This document shows, one piece after another, positions 1-11,299 of a stretch of 64,000 bases of DNA. Both the position numbers and the translations under genes were made by a program. The stretch's first letter is position 1. Every line of letters starts with the position of its first letter. Source of the stretch: Carettochelys insculpta (lineage: Eukaryota > Chordata > Testudines > Carettochelyidae); the NCBI RefSeq assembly GCF_033958435.1, contig NC_134142.1, positions 101,379,001 through 101,443,000 of the forward strand, given 5' to 3'. A model generated the notes under the pieces. It saw only the letters and a list, made by a program, of their open reading frames with translations. It was not told where the DNA came from and searched no databases.

Positions 1-1267
1 GTAATTTCTTTCCTTACGCACATGCTTTCAGTTTCTAGAAAATACTATTAAAAGTTCCACTGATCTTTGTATAAAAACAATGCTTGTGGCGTCTTCATCT
101 GAATATTACAGTCATAGTACAAAGCATTTTGTTGATATTAATGCGCTTACAGCTTATTACACAAAGTTAATTAAAAACTGAATAAGGCAGAATCTGAAAA
201 TTCTGCATGCCTAATTTGTCTACCAAAGCTGCTTGTATAATGAATGGATTTATAAGAGCATTATGTTATCATAATGCAGCATATGACTACATTCCAGCTC
301 TATTCATTTCAAAGAGAAATAAGGAAAGCTGTGGCTTTGTGGACAACCTGTTAGCTTGTCATCTCTAGGGAAATGGTTCAAATCTGGCTGAAGTAAAAAT
401 GCCTTGATGATCTCAGCCCTCTTCTTTGCTGAACTGTATCTAATGGCATGTCACAAAACCACAAATGACGTGTCACACATGGAACTGCTTGAGACCCGAA
501 GTCACCCATAGTAAGTGGACTTCTGAGGTCAAAGCTATTAGTTTATAGTTTACAGATCTATCCGAGCTAGGTAAACAAGAGTATTTAGCTCTTATCCCAG
601 CCTGGGCTTTAGGTACTGTTCAAGTTATTCTGAACCTTTTAAAAAACATTAAAAGCTACGTTGCCCATTTAGGCACAGCTCCACAGTAGGGGAGTATAAA
701 TGGAAGCCATCCAGGCACAAGCCCCAAGAAAATACATGCAATACTCATTTAACAGCATGCATAAAATGGTCTTCACCCCACATCCCACTATACAAGGCTC
801 TTTTTACCCTTTTCCTTCTGTTTCTATTGATTGCCAATATTGGTTGGAGGTGTTCCATAGGTTTCATCACATAATATTTGAAGATTAATCTTCAGTTGCT
901 GGAGAATCCAAGGAAAACCTCAGGGGTTGGCAACCCTAGTTCCCATCCTGGCATGATTTTGCAAGCTGGTCCAAACATCTAACTCATGCATTTAAAAGAC
1001 AGCCAGGTTCTGTGCTGAACCTCTTATATCTCTGGAGGCAGCTCTGCAGTTCGAGGAGACTGTTATCCCAACCTAGGCTTCAGTGGGACAATGGCAATTT
1101 ATGTCAGCTGAAGTTCAAACCTCTGGGATTCTGAACTGGCATAAAGTAGAAGTGCTCCCAGAGACAGTTCTGTTTGCATCAATACTCACACTCCTCTTCC
1201 TGAGGCATCCACCAGCCACAAAGGGGCTGCATGTGAGCCTGAAATTGTGCTCTCAACCATACTATAT
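1..1267. other. Unannotated AT-rich spacer
   Basis: I see no gene here. Open frames are short (the longest about 62 codons, near 700-888) and resemble no family I know. Base composition is AT-rich, and no repeat with clear ends is visible. Confidence 0.6.
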
Positions 1268-1480
1268 GGCTTGTCTACACTTGCCCCCAACTTTGAAGGG
1301 GGCATGGTAATCAGGGTGATGGCAGATTACTAATGAAGTGCATAGCCGCAGGCCCTTCAAAGTGCCCACAATATTTAGAAGTGCCTTTACTCCTCAAAGT
1401 GACCATGGTTACGCTCATGCCTGCACTTCGAAGTTTGACACTTAGAAGTTGCCGTGGGGGCGAATTTGCCTAACAAAGAG
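1268..1480. mobile_element. Truncated Harbinger-type MITE
   Basis: It begins with GGCTTGTCTACACTTGC, the same kind of end as the complete MITE at 34175-34590. The order of blocks also matches: a ATGGTAAT.AGGGTG block, then TTACTAATGAAGTG, then repeated CTTCGAAG-type words. The matching right end is missing: similarity stops near 1480, where sequence of another repeat begins. It is non-coding and non-autonomous. Confidence 0.55.
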
Positions 1481-1487
1481 CTGCATA

Positions 1488-1792
1488 TTGACCCAACTGG
1501 TGCCCAACAAGAGAATTTGCCAAACCACAGGAAGTAGATATTGTGTAGCAGCATTACCAATGTTTACACTGCTTACTGGGCTCTTAGAAGACATCTGCAG
1601 TGAAATAGAGCTAAAGAACTGCTCAGTACACTGACAGCCAGGACTGGTGGCTGTAAGACAACTTTATGAGACCACAGGAAACTTGACTACAACCATGATA
1701 AATGGATATCCAGCTAACTAAAATCATGTCAAACTATGGATGTTGCCAGACAGGAGCATGCCAGATTAGAGAGGTTCAACCTATATCAGAAA
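1488..1792. mobile_element. 5'-truncated MITE, same family as 13899-14233
   Basis: The right part matches the repeat at 13899-14233 over most of its length, including CCAGCTAACTAAAATCATGTC and the terminal AGAGAGGTTCAACC. The left terminal inverted repeat is lost at the junction with the preceding MITE fragment. I see no coding capacity. The superfamily is uncertain because target duplications cannot be read from a truncated copy. Confidence 0.55.
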
Positions 1793-2778
1793 TAGATTTT
1801 AAACTAAATCTGACATCCGTGCAGCCTGCCTGTCAAACACTTTATGGTAAGGCAGACTTTAATCCCCACTGAAGACTGCAGCACCATCTAATTATATGTT
1901 AACATTCAAAACTAGTGAAAAACTCCAGTTGAGTATATCCCCAAATTAGAATGAGCAGCTACAAAAACAACCAAAAGAGACAAACCACTCAGCACCTTCT
2001 TTCTAAACCTTTTTATTTGTTAGTGAACTCCACAGTACAAAACATCCAAAGAGCTATTTCCTCTCTCTGCGACTATTTGTTTTTCAATTTGCTTCTAACA
2101 CATTGGACTAAACTGAAAGAGTGATCAACTGAGCCAACACACACATGCAACACTGGCTTCCACTCAATTCCTGTAGCACGCTGATGCAGAACTTTAGATT
2201 TCATTCCTTAGTAAAGCCACCTTGAGGGTTTTAAAATACCTGCCAGCTCACAGCCTCAGACCTCATTCTAGAGTGCGTGACATACATTCCGTTCAGGTTT
2301 GCATTACATTTGCAATTATTTCGCATCACAGTAGTTCTAACAGATCTAAGTATCATCTTTCCTTAAAATTCCTGTATTTTAAAGCCAAGAAAATTAGTAA
2401 AATTAAGCATACAAAACACAGATGTTCTTAAAGAATGAATTTTAAAAGCAATAAATTCAAGGTTGGTATAATTTCAAACATTTCAAAGTACCCAATGAAA
2501 AATTAAGTGATGTCCAGCAATAAAGTATGATCAACGTCATTAGCACAATTTTATTGACAGAGGCAGGAAAGCAAGCTCAGATAAATAATGACTACCAGAG
2601 ACCATGGCAGCTATCTTTAGACATTTGACTGGCAAAAAACACTATCACTAGTAATTTCCACTTTTTATCCATCTCTTTTATCATAGACTCTAGTCATCAA
2701 GTGTTGTGGAAGCTAACAGCTCACCTTATTCAACAGCTACTGCTCTGTCCAGTTACAGACTGGTGCTGACAGTCTACA
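1793..2778. other. Unannotated spacer
   Basis: AT-rich sequence with no recognisable gene or bounded repeat. The open frame at 2222-2431 has no family resemblance. Confidence 0.5.
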
Positions 2779-3197
2779 GCAGGAGTGGACAAAATATGGC
2801 CTGTGGGCTGGATCCAGCTCACCAAGCCTACAGATCCAGCCTGAAGCCCAGCAGGAGCCTCGAACGTGCTCCCTACCACCATGTGTCCTTCAATGCAGCT
2901 GGCTGTGGGGCCGTGTGCTTCTCTGACCACAGGAAGCAGGGGAAGAGAGGGGAAGGCTTTCTGCATTAGTCCCTGCCTCCAGCACAATCTCGCATCTCCT
3001 AGTGGCTGCAGACTTCCTCCCAGATCACTTACTTCCTCCTGCACCCCAATCTCCTACTGCAAGCTCCCTTCCACACTCATCCTCCATCCCAATCCTTGAA
3101 ATCCTTCATTAATATCATGAAAAAGTGTGGCCCTTGACCTCTTTACCAAATTCTTGGAATGCCCCCCCCACATCAATAATGATTGCCCACCGCTTGT
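2779..3197. mobile_element. hAT-like non-autonomous DNA transposon
   Basis: The left end CAGGAGTGGACAAAATATGG and the reverse complement of the right end (GCGGTGGGCAATCATTATTG) form degenerate terminal inverted repeats of the CAGNGGTGGGCAA type, well known for hAT elements. The flanks AGTCTACA and TGTCTATA agree at 6 of 8 bases, compatible with a decayed 8-bp target duplication. The interior is non-coding. A related fragment lies at 22690-23063. Confidence 0.6.
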
Positions 3198-4499
3198 CTA
3201 TAGGAACCACAAAGTAAGGGTGAGGAGAGCAGGAATGTGAAAGTAAATTAAATAGATTATTTGGGTAAGGCTATTGAGTGAAACTTGGTGAACTTCAGTT
3301 AATTTTTTTCAGTTTACAGCCAAAAAGTTGGACAAATTTTCTGCAGAAAACACTTCCTACAAAAAAAAGTCATTTAGCTGAAAGCCAATTTTCCAATGAA
3401 AAACAGTTTTTAATGGAAAATTTTCAATCAACCCTAGTATGGAAACCATCATGCACACACATTCATTCATAAAGAATACATATTAAAAGATTTAGTGTAT
3501 CCAGCTGGGGTTTTATGTTCTCATTATCCACAAACAAACTATTAGTTAAATGCACTATAAACGTAGTGCAATACTGAGTACTTCAAGGCTGAAAGGAAAA
3601 AGATAAAATGTAGTATCTTAGCAGAATAACTGGTGAATAAAGGAGCCCTGCCTCTGCTCCTAGAAATAAAACAGAGAACTGAAGATGCTGTTTTCAGTTT
3701 ACAAGATCAACCTGCTCTGCGTGATAAGAATCAGTCTATTTTACATCTCCCATGGCCAGCAAATCTACTGCATTTATAAAGTAGATACATAAATGTATGA
3801 GGATAGCGTGTTAACATTAAAGAGAGTTATATGCACACGTCAGAGGGACTAGTCCTCTCCGGCTTCTGTTACGGAATGTCTGTACTTCAGCATTTAGGAC
3901 ATAAACCCAAACAGGTTTGAGACGTTCTACGTTTTAAACTCATCCAGATATTGAACCGTCTTTTGCCATTATTCTCATTCTCCAATCAACCTATTCTTCC
4001 ATGTTACCGCTCATCCTGTATAATACCGTAAATCTAACAAGCCATCAAAGGGAAACACGGTGTTCAGTGTAAGGAACTGAGAAGGGCAGGGATCACAGGA
4101 TGGAGCCATTAACTGCTGTTCCCAGAACACACAGTCTCTCTCACTTTCTTTCTTGGACTCGTGAGCTTTTTCACCAGCAAAATAACATCATTCATGGTAA
4201 AACCACTTCATCTGCAAATGGGGATAACTTGCAGGCTAGTGGACAAGCTTTAAAAGATTTTCATGCTACCATGAGACTACCCAGTGCACTATACGGCTTT
4301 TGTGAAATGACTGTGTTCTCAACTGGCCATCCATCCCATGCCCCATCACTGCTGAAATGTGGTCCCTGAAAATCATGCAGGGGCCCGGAATGTTAGATTC
4401 AGAAGAATATATGAGGAAAGAATTTTCGGTTTCCCCTGCACTATATTGACAACACCTGTTCAGCAACTGTATTCTGAACCGGCCCATCCATCCCATCTC
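3198..4499. other. Unannotated spacer with possible old repeats
   Basis: No gene is visible. Around 3280-3440 there is a run rich in AAAATTTT-type words that resembles 47860-48180, perhaps an old unclassified repeat. Two blocks near 4311-4350 and 4469-4508, both containing CCATCCATCCCAT, may be a local duplication. Confidence 0.4.
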
Positions 4500-5240
4500 C
4501 CATCATCACAGGAAAAAGAATTGTAATTTTTTTCCAGCAGCAGCAGGAAGCCCAAGAATGGGCCAATGGAGAGGGGGTGTTACTGGATGACCAGTTGAAG
4601 AATTCTCCCTCATCGGCAGAAAGCCCCTTGGAAACTGGGGGAGACTTTTCCCCAGTGGCAGCAGCAAGCCCAGGTATGGGCCAAGAGGGTGTGGGGGTGT
4701 CACTGGATGATCAGCTGAGCTGTTCCTTCCCCCAAGTCCCCAATATCTTAACTGCTGGGGGGAGACTTCCCCACAGCAGCAGCAATGGCCCTTGTATCTT
4801 AACCGCTGGGGGAGGCTTCCCCATGGCAGCAGCAAAGCCCCCCAGTATCTTAACCACTGGAGGAGACTTACCCACGGTGGCAGCAAAGTCCCCAGTATCT
4901 TAACCACCAGGGGAGACTTCCCCACAGTGGCAGCAAAGCCCACTCTTTCCTGCACAACTAGCAGCATTGCCAGCTACGAACGGCAGGCACATGCTTTTAT
5001 TGGGTTGGGTTGGGGGCCACCCACATGTGGCAGGCCACAGGATGTGGCAGGCCACAGGAAAGACCAAGACTGTGTGGTGCCTGTGGGGAGGGAAGGGGGT
5101 TCACACACAAATGTAAACTGCTGAGAAGACGTTTCTCATTGTGTTATACAAGCACAACGCCCAGCACAGCCTTGTTGACAATGGTACAGCGGGCAGGGTC
5201 TGGCACCAGGCAGTGCAGAAAAAAATAGCAAGTGTACAGA
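4500..5240. repeat. Dispersed repeat with internal minisatellite (copy 1)
   Basis: The left half (about 4600-4945) is a minisatellite. The block TATCTTAAC recurs at 50-51 bp spacing (CTTAAC at 4747, 4798, 4849 and 4899), each unit holding GGAGACTTCCCCA and GCAGCAAAG. More diverged units lie further left. The right half (about 5060-5240) matches 35540-35765 in order: GACTGTGTGG, GGGGAGGGAAG, AAATGTAA, then TCTGGCACCAGG against CCTGGCACCAGG. The long open frames here come from the tandem array and are not genes. The element class is unknown. Confidence 0.6.
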
Positions 5241-5539
5241 GAGTTGTGAACTCCTTGTAGAGGCTATTTGAATGGGTAGATGCATGCACCCCACTAATAG
5301 CATAGAAATAAAGAAGACAATTCTCATGCTATCACACTAACATGAGCCACACCTAAAGGCTTGCTGCTCCCACTTGGAAAATCATGCTCTTCCTGTTACT
5401 GGAGCGCAGCGGCCAGAGTGTATCAGTGAGAGGGGCATTGTGGGTTACATACGGCACACCTCTGGAGGCTAATAATTCAATTTTAAGACCTGGTACTTGC
5501 ACACTGGCCCTTAATCAAACTTCTGAATTCAAGCTTGAC
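5241..5539. other. Unannotated spacer
   Basis: No gene or bounded repeat recognised. Part of it may belong to the MITE fragment that follows. Confidence 0.4.
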
Positions 5540-5688
5540 GCTATACCCATCACGTAACTGCCATTCTGTAATCTCAAGATTAGTCCACCTAAAATCGAGC
5601 TACTGGTCTTTACAGTGAACAGAGTCATGTAGTAAAGTCGAGCTAACTGAATTAAATTCAAATTTATCTCATAGTGTAGACACAGCCT
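5540..5688. mobile_element. Half of a Harbinger-type MITE
   Basis: The right end, read on the minus strand, begins GGCTGTGTCTACACTATGAG and continues into ATAAATTTGAATTTAA. This matches the left end of the complete MITE at 32383-33253. The opposite end is not recognisable. Non-coding. Confidence 0.5.
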
Positions 5689-6353
5689 CACACACACACA
5701 GCATAAGTGGAGTTTCACCCACAAGCAAGACTGCTGGAGAACGTTACTAATATACCTCCAGGGTTCCACAGGAGTTGACAGAAGCAGCCCAAGGGACATA
5801 GAGAATCAAAGCATCTCCTGGAGTCATATCACTCTGCTGCTACTATTACCCATTTTGAAGGGCTGTGACAGCCAGTTGCAGCCTCACAGCAGGTGTGAAG
5901 GGTGTCTCATGCTGCTCCAAACATCCTCCACATGGATTTGCAACTGCCACAGACAACAGCTTGCATTAGCTGAAAGCAGTGATTTCAAGAACTAATTGAA
6001 GCCCTTATTTTCCATATGTCCTTTGAGAAACAAAAGGGGATTTGATGGTTAAGTTACCATAAGAGGATTCTAGAGCATTGTCACTTACTTTTATCTCTTG
6101 CAGAGACTTCCTCCGTAATCTGGGCAAACCTTACCATCACTCATCTCCCCTTTCATACAATTTCAGGCACTATATTTAAAGTTGGCAGGAGTCCAGAAGC
6201 AACCAACAAAAATGATGAAAAAATTGTAAAAAGAAAGGGTTGGGAGGCATGCCTGGTCAGTCTAGAAAAAAGGGCTGAGGAGGGGCATGAGATCAGCCTT
6301 TCAACCTGTAAAAGGCTGTTATAAAGAGAATGGTGATCAGTTGTGCTCTCCCA
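5689..6353. other. Unannotated spacer
   Basis: No gene, RNA or bounded repeat recognised. Confidence 0.4.
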
Positions 6354-6712
6354 GGTTATGGCTACACTACAGAGTTATTTTAAATTAACAGCTGCTATTT
6401 CAAAATAACTTTTCTAGTGTCTAGACTACGCATGCACTATTTCAAAATAAAATCAAAATAGGTGCATAATTTCAAAATTGGTAACCCTCAATGCAGGAGG
6501 AATAATGCCTATTTCAAAATAGGCGCTATTACAACATGGACTAGCACTATTTCGAAAAAAACCAAAATGGGCTCCAGTAACATGATTTCAAAATAGCGCT
6601 GTGTGTCTCAAAATGCTATTTCGAAATAAGTTTTGTGTATATTTGTGTTATTTTGAAATAGCTGTTTCAAAATATCTTACTTCGAAATTGGGCTGCAGTG
6701 TAACCATAGACC
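6354..6712. mobile_element. MITE with GGTTATGGCTACACTACAG end
   Basis: The left end GGTTATGGCTACACTACAG pairs with the reverse complement of the right end, GGTCTATGGTTACACTGCAG. The interior is made of repeated ATTTCAAAATA and ATTTCGAAATA words on both strands, so it could fold back. The CTACACT core is shared with the Harbinger-type MITEs in this window, but I could not read a clean target duplication. No coding capacity. Confidence 0.55.
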
Positions 6713-6849
6713 TACACAGACATGTAGAACTCAAGACATAATTGACTCAGTTTGCAGCAAGTGCAATTTAATTTGGATAGTAGAGCCCCCCCCTCCCCCC
6801 CGCAAAAACAAAACAAAACACTTTTCTAACTGTAAAGCTAGTTGTGCTT
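6713..6849. other. Short spacer
   Basis: Spacer with a short C-rich run near 6786. Nothing recognised. Confidence 0.4.
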
Positions 6850-7595
6850 GTCAACAGGTTGCTTAAGGGAGGTGAGGAATCCTCACGGTCGGAGGGTTTT
6901 AAGAAAAGATTAAACAGATACCTGCTTTAGCACAGTGCAAATGGACCACATACAGTGTTCCCTCTAATTATTCCCAGCCCTGAGCAGAATGAATTTTCTT
7001 ATGTGAAGCAATGCCAAGGCGATATGCAACACATGGCCTTCATACTGATGCACATAGCGAAGTTCATGTGGCAGGAGTGGGCCAATGAGTTCTGAGTGTG
7101 GGAGGGGTTCAGGGTTGAGACAGAGTTGGAGCGCAGGAGTGTGAGGGCTCTGGCTGGCAGTTCACGTTCTGGCATGGGTCTGGAGATGCAGGGTTTGGAG
7201 AGAGGCTCTGAGCCGGGGGTTGGTGTGCAGGAAGGTGCCCATTCTCTGGGCTGGGGGTATAGGTTTTGGGGTGGGACCAGGGATGAGGGCTTTGTGGTCC
7301 ACGAGGGTACAGATCAATGTGGGGCAGGGGCTTGGGATTACCTGGGCAGCTCCCTGCTGAGAACAGTGAGGAGAGGCTCCCACCGACAGGCCGTGGCAGC
7401 TGCATGCTGGGTTTGAAGCAGTGGGGCTCCCCCCCGCTACACCAGCCATGGCAGGTTTAGGGCTTGGAGAGAGAGATCAACTTCCTGCTACAACCCTGAA
7501 CGCCTATCCAGGGCTTAGTGGGAAGTTGTGCATCTTAGGGGGAATTTAGACTATATGACTCTTGAGGTCCCTTCCAGCCCTATATTTTATGGGTA
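6850..7595 (+). mobile_element. CR1 LINE 3' tail, interrupted
   Basis: Two blocks match the 3' part of reptile CR1 elements as I remember them. The first (about 6850-6945) holds GGGTTTTAAGAAAAGATTAAAC. The second (7535-7595) holds CTTGAGGTCCCTTCCAGCCC, the typical CR1 end. About 590 bp of unrelated sequence separates them. Only non-coding tail and the last part of the open reading frame region survive. Confidence 0.65.
6950..7530. mobile_element. Unclassified insertion inside CR1
   Basis: This block begins CAGTGTTCCCTCTAATT, a start I recognise from non-autonomous reptile repeats. It contains a GC-rich interior (7080-7480) with many GGGTT and CTGGG words. It splits the CR1 tail. No complementary right end is visible, so the class cannot be named. 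Open frames in it run on both strands and look like composition artefacts. Confidence 0.4.
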
Positions 7596-7875
7596 AATCT
7601 ATGTTGCCCCTGCAACTGTAATTTTCAGTTCAGTTAGACTTACACATTCTAGCTTTGACTGACCTCTAGCAATAAAAATAGCAGTGTGGCACCAACAGTT
7701 CAGGGAAGCTGACCAAGAACTATATAGGGTCTTGAATGGGATTACTCTCTAGCAGCTAGCCTGAGCCACTGCAGCTCAGATCAAGGCTAATGCTTGCATG
7801 TCTATTCAAACCGGAAACTACCCCTCCAGCTGCAGCACACATACCCTAGGATTTTATCTGCAGAACAAGCATCAT
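7596..7875. other. Spacer left of the DIRS element
   Basis: Under 300 bp with no recognisable feature. It marks the outer flank of the DIRS insertion. No target duplication is seen, as expected for DIRS elements. Confidence 0.4.
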
Positions 7876-8090
7876 AAAGAGAAGTTACTCACCTGTAGTA
7901 ATGATGGTTCTTCGAGATGTGTCCCCGTGGGTGCTCCACAATAGGTGTAGGGCTCGCCCGGCGCCACAGATCGGAAATCTTCCAGCAGTTTCTCCTGGAT
8001 CACGCATGCACCGGCGCATGCCGCCCCCCTGCGCGCCTCCAGCCGCGTGCACGATCCGGTCCCCACCAGTTCCTTGACCAACCGCCTCGG
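7876..8090 (-). repeat. DIRS inverted terminal repeat (3' end of element)
   Basis: It matches the reverse complement of 13660-13868 over about 200 bp, including GATCGGAAATCTTCCAGCA and CATGCACCGGCG-type blocks. The agreement fades after TTCCTTGACCAACC. Confidence 0.88.
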
Positions 8091-8143
8091 ATGCTCCTGA
8101 AAAACACTAGACAGAGATCCGAAGCGGGGAGGATGGGCGGGTG

Positions 8144-8247
8144 GTGGAGCACCCACGGGGACACATCTCGAAGAACCATCGTTACTACAGGTGAGTAACT
8201 TCTCTTTCTTCTTCGAGTGGTCCCCGTGGGTGCTCCACAATAGGTGA
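8144..8247 (-). repeat. DIRS internal complementary region
   Basis: The left half (8144-8206) is an inverted copy of the tip of the left terminal repeat, including CGAAGAACCATCGTTACTAC. The right half (about 8205-8246), with CTTCTTCGAGTGGTCCCCGT, corresponds to the tip of the other terminal repeat. The two tips therefore sit fused end to end. This is the known DIRS arrangement, thought to template closure of the replication circle. Confidence 0.85.
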
Positions 8248-8344
8248 CTACCCAGCAGTAACCCAAGGAAGGAGGTGGGTAATCGGTTTATGTGCAGCTT
8301 GCCCCCGAGAGGACTGCTGTCGACAGACGGGTATCCTCTTAGAA

Positions 8345-9485
8345 TACCCAAGGCAGGGCATAATGCTTGGCGAAGGTGTCATAGGATGATCAGGTCGCCG
8401 CTCTAAAGATGTCTGTTAACGCAATGCCCTTGAAGAAGGCTGTTGACGCCGCCACCGCCCTGGTGGAGTGAGCCCTGGGCGGGGCCAGCAAAGGAGTCTT
8501 TTGAAGTTCGAAGCACATTTTTATACAGGACACAATGTGCTTTGAGATTCTCCGGGAAGAGAGACCTTCTCCTTTTGACCCGGGAGCAAGAGAGACTAGA
8601 AGCCTGTCCGTTTTCCAGAAGGACTTAGTTCTGTCTGTGTAGAAGGCCAACGCCCTCCTCACATCTAGGAGATGCAGGCGTGCCTCCTTGCCGGAGCTGT
8701 GAGGCTTCCGGTAAAACGAGAGTAAAACTATTGGCTCGTTAAGATTGGACTCCGAAGAGACTTTTGGAACAAAGGCTGGGCGCAGCCTTAAGGTTACCGC
8801 CTCCTTTGAGAATACTGTGCAGTACAGCATTGCCATCACTGCCGCGAGCTCACTTACCCTGCAGGCTGACGTAGTTGCAAGGAGGAAGGTTGTTTTTATC
8901 GTAAGGAGACGTATGGGAACTGTGGCTAATGGTTCAAAAGGTGGACCCAATAGCATGCTGAGCACCAAGTCCAAATTCCACGATGGTGGAAGCAGTTTCC
9001 GAGGGGGGGTACAGGTTTACCAGCCCCTTCAAGAACCTGGTAATGATAGGATGGGCGAATACCATGGGCCCTTCCTCTGTATGCCGAACGGCTGATATAG
9101 CGGCGAGGTGGACCTTTAGCGAGGATAGAGAAAGCCCGCCTCTCTTGAGGTCCAATAAGTATTCTAGTATTACAGGTATAGGAACGTCAAGGGGAGCTAA
9201 CTGCTTGGCAGAACACCAGGCTGTGAATCGAGTCCATTTCTGCTTGTAAGTCCTCCTGGTGGAGGTCCTTCGGCTACATTCCAGGACTTGTTGTGCTCCC
9301 TCCGTACATGTGCTCTTTAAGGAGCTGAGCCATGGATTAGCCATAATTGTAGGTGCAGACCCTGAGGGTGCGGGTGCACTATGGACCACTGAGCCCACAT
9401 GAGTAAATCCGGCGCCACCAGTAGAGGGAGCGGTGGGCGGTCCAACATGCGCAGAAGCAAGGGAAACCATTGCTGCCGATCTCAA
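8345..9485 (-). pseudogene. DIRS tyrosine recombinase, inactivated
   Basis: The YR joins the element's DNA circle to the target. An N-terminal SAM-like part lies at 9420-8975 (RRTYKQKWTRF, then SSLKVHLAAISAVRH). A frameshift near 8975 leads into the catalytic part at 8974-8393, with box I arginine in SACRVSELAAV and box II in HSTRAVAAS. A TGA stop at 8390-8392 replaces what is normally a tryptophan in DIRS recombinases. Twelve codons in all, beginning at that stop's neighbour, lead to the expected catalytic tyrosine (HYAL, codon 8360-8362), which is still encoded. At least one frameshift and one nonsense change make it non-functional. Confidence 0.85.
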
Positions 9486-9499
9486 GCAGGACTATGAGT

Positions 9500-11160
9500 A
9501 TCATACGAGCTCTCTCCCTTCTGGCTTTGTGCAAGACCTTGCGGATAAGAGCTGCAGGGGAAACACGTAAAGTAGGGAGCCCTTCCATGAAAACATGAAT
9601 GCGTCCCCCAGGGACGCCCGCCCCACTCCTGCCCTGGAGCAGTACTGGGGACACTTTTTTTTTTTGTACTGGTTGGCAAACAGATCGATCTGGGGAAAAC
9701 CCCCACGTACGAAAAATGAGCTGTAGCAGATAGGAGCGGATCTGCCATTCGTGCATGATTGCGAAGCGCCTGCTCAGCTGATCTGCATTCACGTTCTGAG
9801 CGCCCGGCAAGTATGAGGCTTTCAACGTTATGTTGTTGGCGATGCACCGATTCCACAATCAGAGTGCTTCCGCACATAGGGCACGGGATCGTGCTCCCCC
9901 TTGTCGATTGATGTAGAAACATAGTGGAAGTATTGTCGGTACTGAATCCTGACTACTTTGCCATGTAGGTAATCTCGAAAATGTTTGCAGGCGTTGAACA
10001 CTGCTCTGAGCTCCAGTATGGATATGTGCAGAGTCTGTTCCGCAGGGGACCATAGCCCTTGCTTTACCTTGACACCGATGTGCGCTCCCCATCCCATGTG
10101 GGAGGCGTCGGTAGTAAGAAAAATAGAAATTTGTGGTTAGTGAAAAGGCACCCCCCTAGCAGATTCTCGTGGTTTTCCCACCACACCAGGGATCTGCGCA
10201 CCTCTGTTGTGGGCGACACCACCCTGTGGACAGTGTGGGATGCCGGTTTGTAAACGCTCGCCAGCCAATGCTACAGGCTTGACATGTGCGACCTGGCATT
10301 CTGTACCACAAACGTCGCTGCCGCCATGTGGCCCAGCAGCTGTAGGCACGTTAAAGACCGGCACCTTGGGGCTGTATGTAATGACTTGCACCAGCAAACT
10401 GATTGCGCGGAAGCGGGCGTCAGGTAGGTACACCCTTGCTGTGATAGAGTTTATGCGTGCCCCTATGAACTCTATATGTTGTGTGGGTTCAGACTTTTGA
10501 CTTTGCGAGGTTGATGACTAGGCCCAGCGAAGAAACGTGTCCGCTGTGACGCGTATCATGCGTGAGACCTCTGCCTTCGAGGTCCCTTTTAGCAGGCAGT
10601 CGCCCAGATATGGGAAAAGTAAACACCCCCTGTCTGTGCAGGTAGGCTGACACCACTGCCAGGGTTTTGGTAAAGACTCTGGGGGCCGAGGAGAGGCCAA
10701 ACGGAAGAACCCTGTGCTGGAAGCGCTCCTGGCCGACCGTGAAGCGGAGGAAGCGTCTGTGTGCCGGGTGGATTGTTATATGAAAGTAAGCATCTCGTAA
10801 GTCGAGTGCTGCAACCCAGTCTCCACTGTCCAGTGCCATGAGTATCAAGGCAACTGTGATCATCCGAAACTGTTGCTTGCGCAAGTTACAGTTGAGGCCC
10901 CGAAGATCTAAGATGGGCCTCCGGTGTCCTGTTTTCTTCCCTGGTAGGAAGTAGCATGAATAAAAACCTTCCCCTGGAATTCTTCCGGCACTCTTTCCAC
11001 CGCCCTTATGAACATAAGGTGAGTCACCTTCTGCTTGAGCCTCGCCTCGTGGCAGCGTCCCTGAGGTGAGGCCTGGTGGGAGGCTTCGTCGGTGGAAGCG
11101 ACTGGGAGGGGATCGCGTAACCCGTGGCTACGATCTCCAGCACCCATATGTCTGTGGTGA
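9500..11160 (-). pseudogene. DIRS reverse transcriptase and RNase H, inactivated
   Basis: Read on the minus strand, the region starts with WQKITTDIWVLEIV (about 11140), typical of the DIRS pol start. The RT palm includes DLRDAYFHITIHPAHRRFL and LPFGLSSAPRVFTK (10884-10640). The polymerase motif, normally YLDD, reads YLGD near 10610 and lies in a different frame from the upstream palm. RNase H follows: LHISILELRAVFNACKHF (about 10020) and LKASYLPGAQNVNADQLSRR (about 9800). Several frame changes separate these pieces. The loss of a catalytic aspartate plus frameshifts shows the enzyme is dead. Confidence 0.86.
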
Positions 11161-11299
11161 TCTTTTGCCATTGGGAGTGGAACGGTCTGAGGCGATGATG
11201 GAACATGAGATGAGAGTGGCATTGAGCGAGGGTATTGATAGTGCAGCCCCTGACATACCCGTCAAACTTGTTGCCTTTGGGCCTGACCCGAGGGCATAC

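Noticed and set aside
4577..5124. Overlapping frames of about 110-150 codons on both strands
   Set aside because: They are produced by the 50-51 bp tandem units, whose length is or is close to a multiple of three. No domain is visible.
7096..7449. Frames of about 100 codons on both strands in the insertion within CR1
   Set aside because: They are low-complexity GC-rich repeats with no domain, and both strands are open equally.
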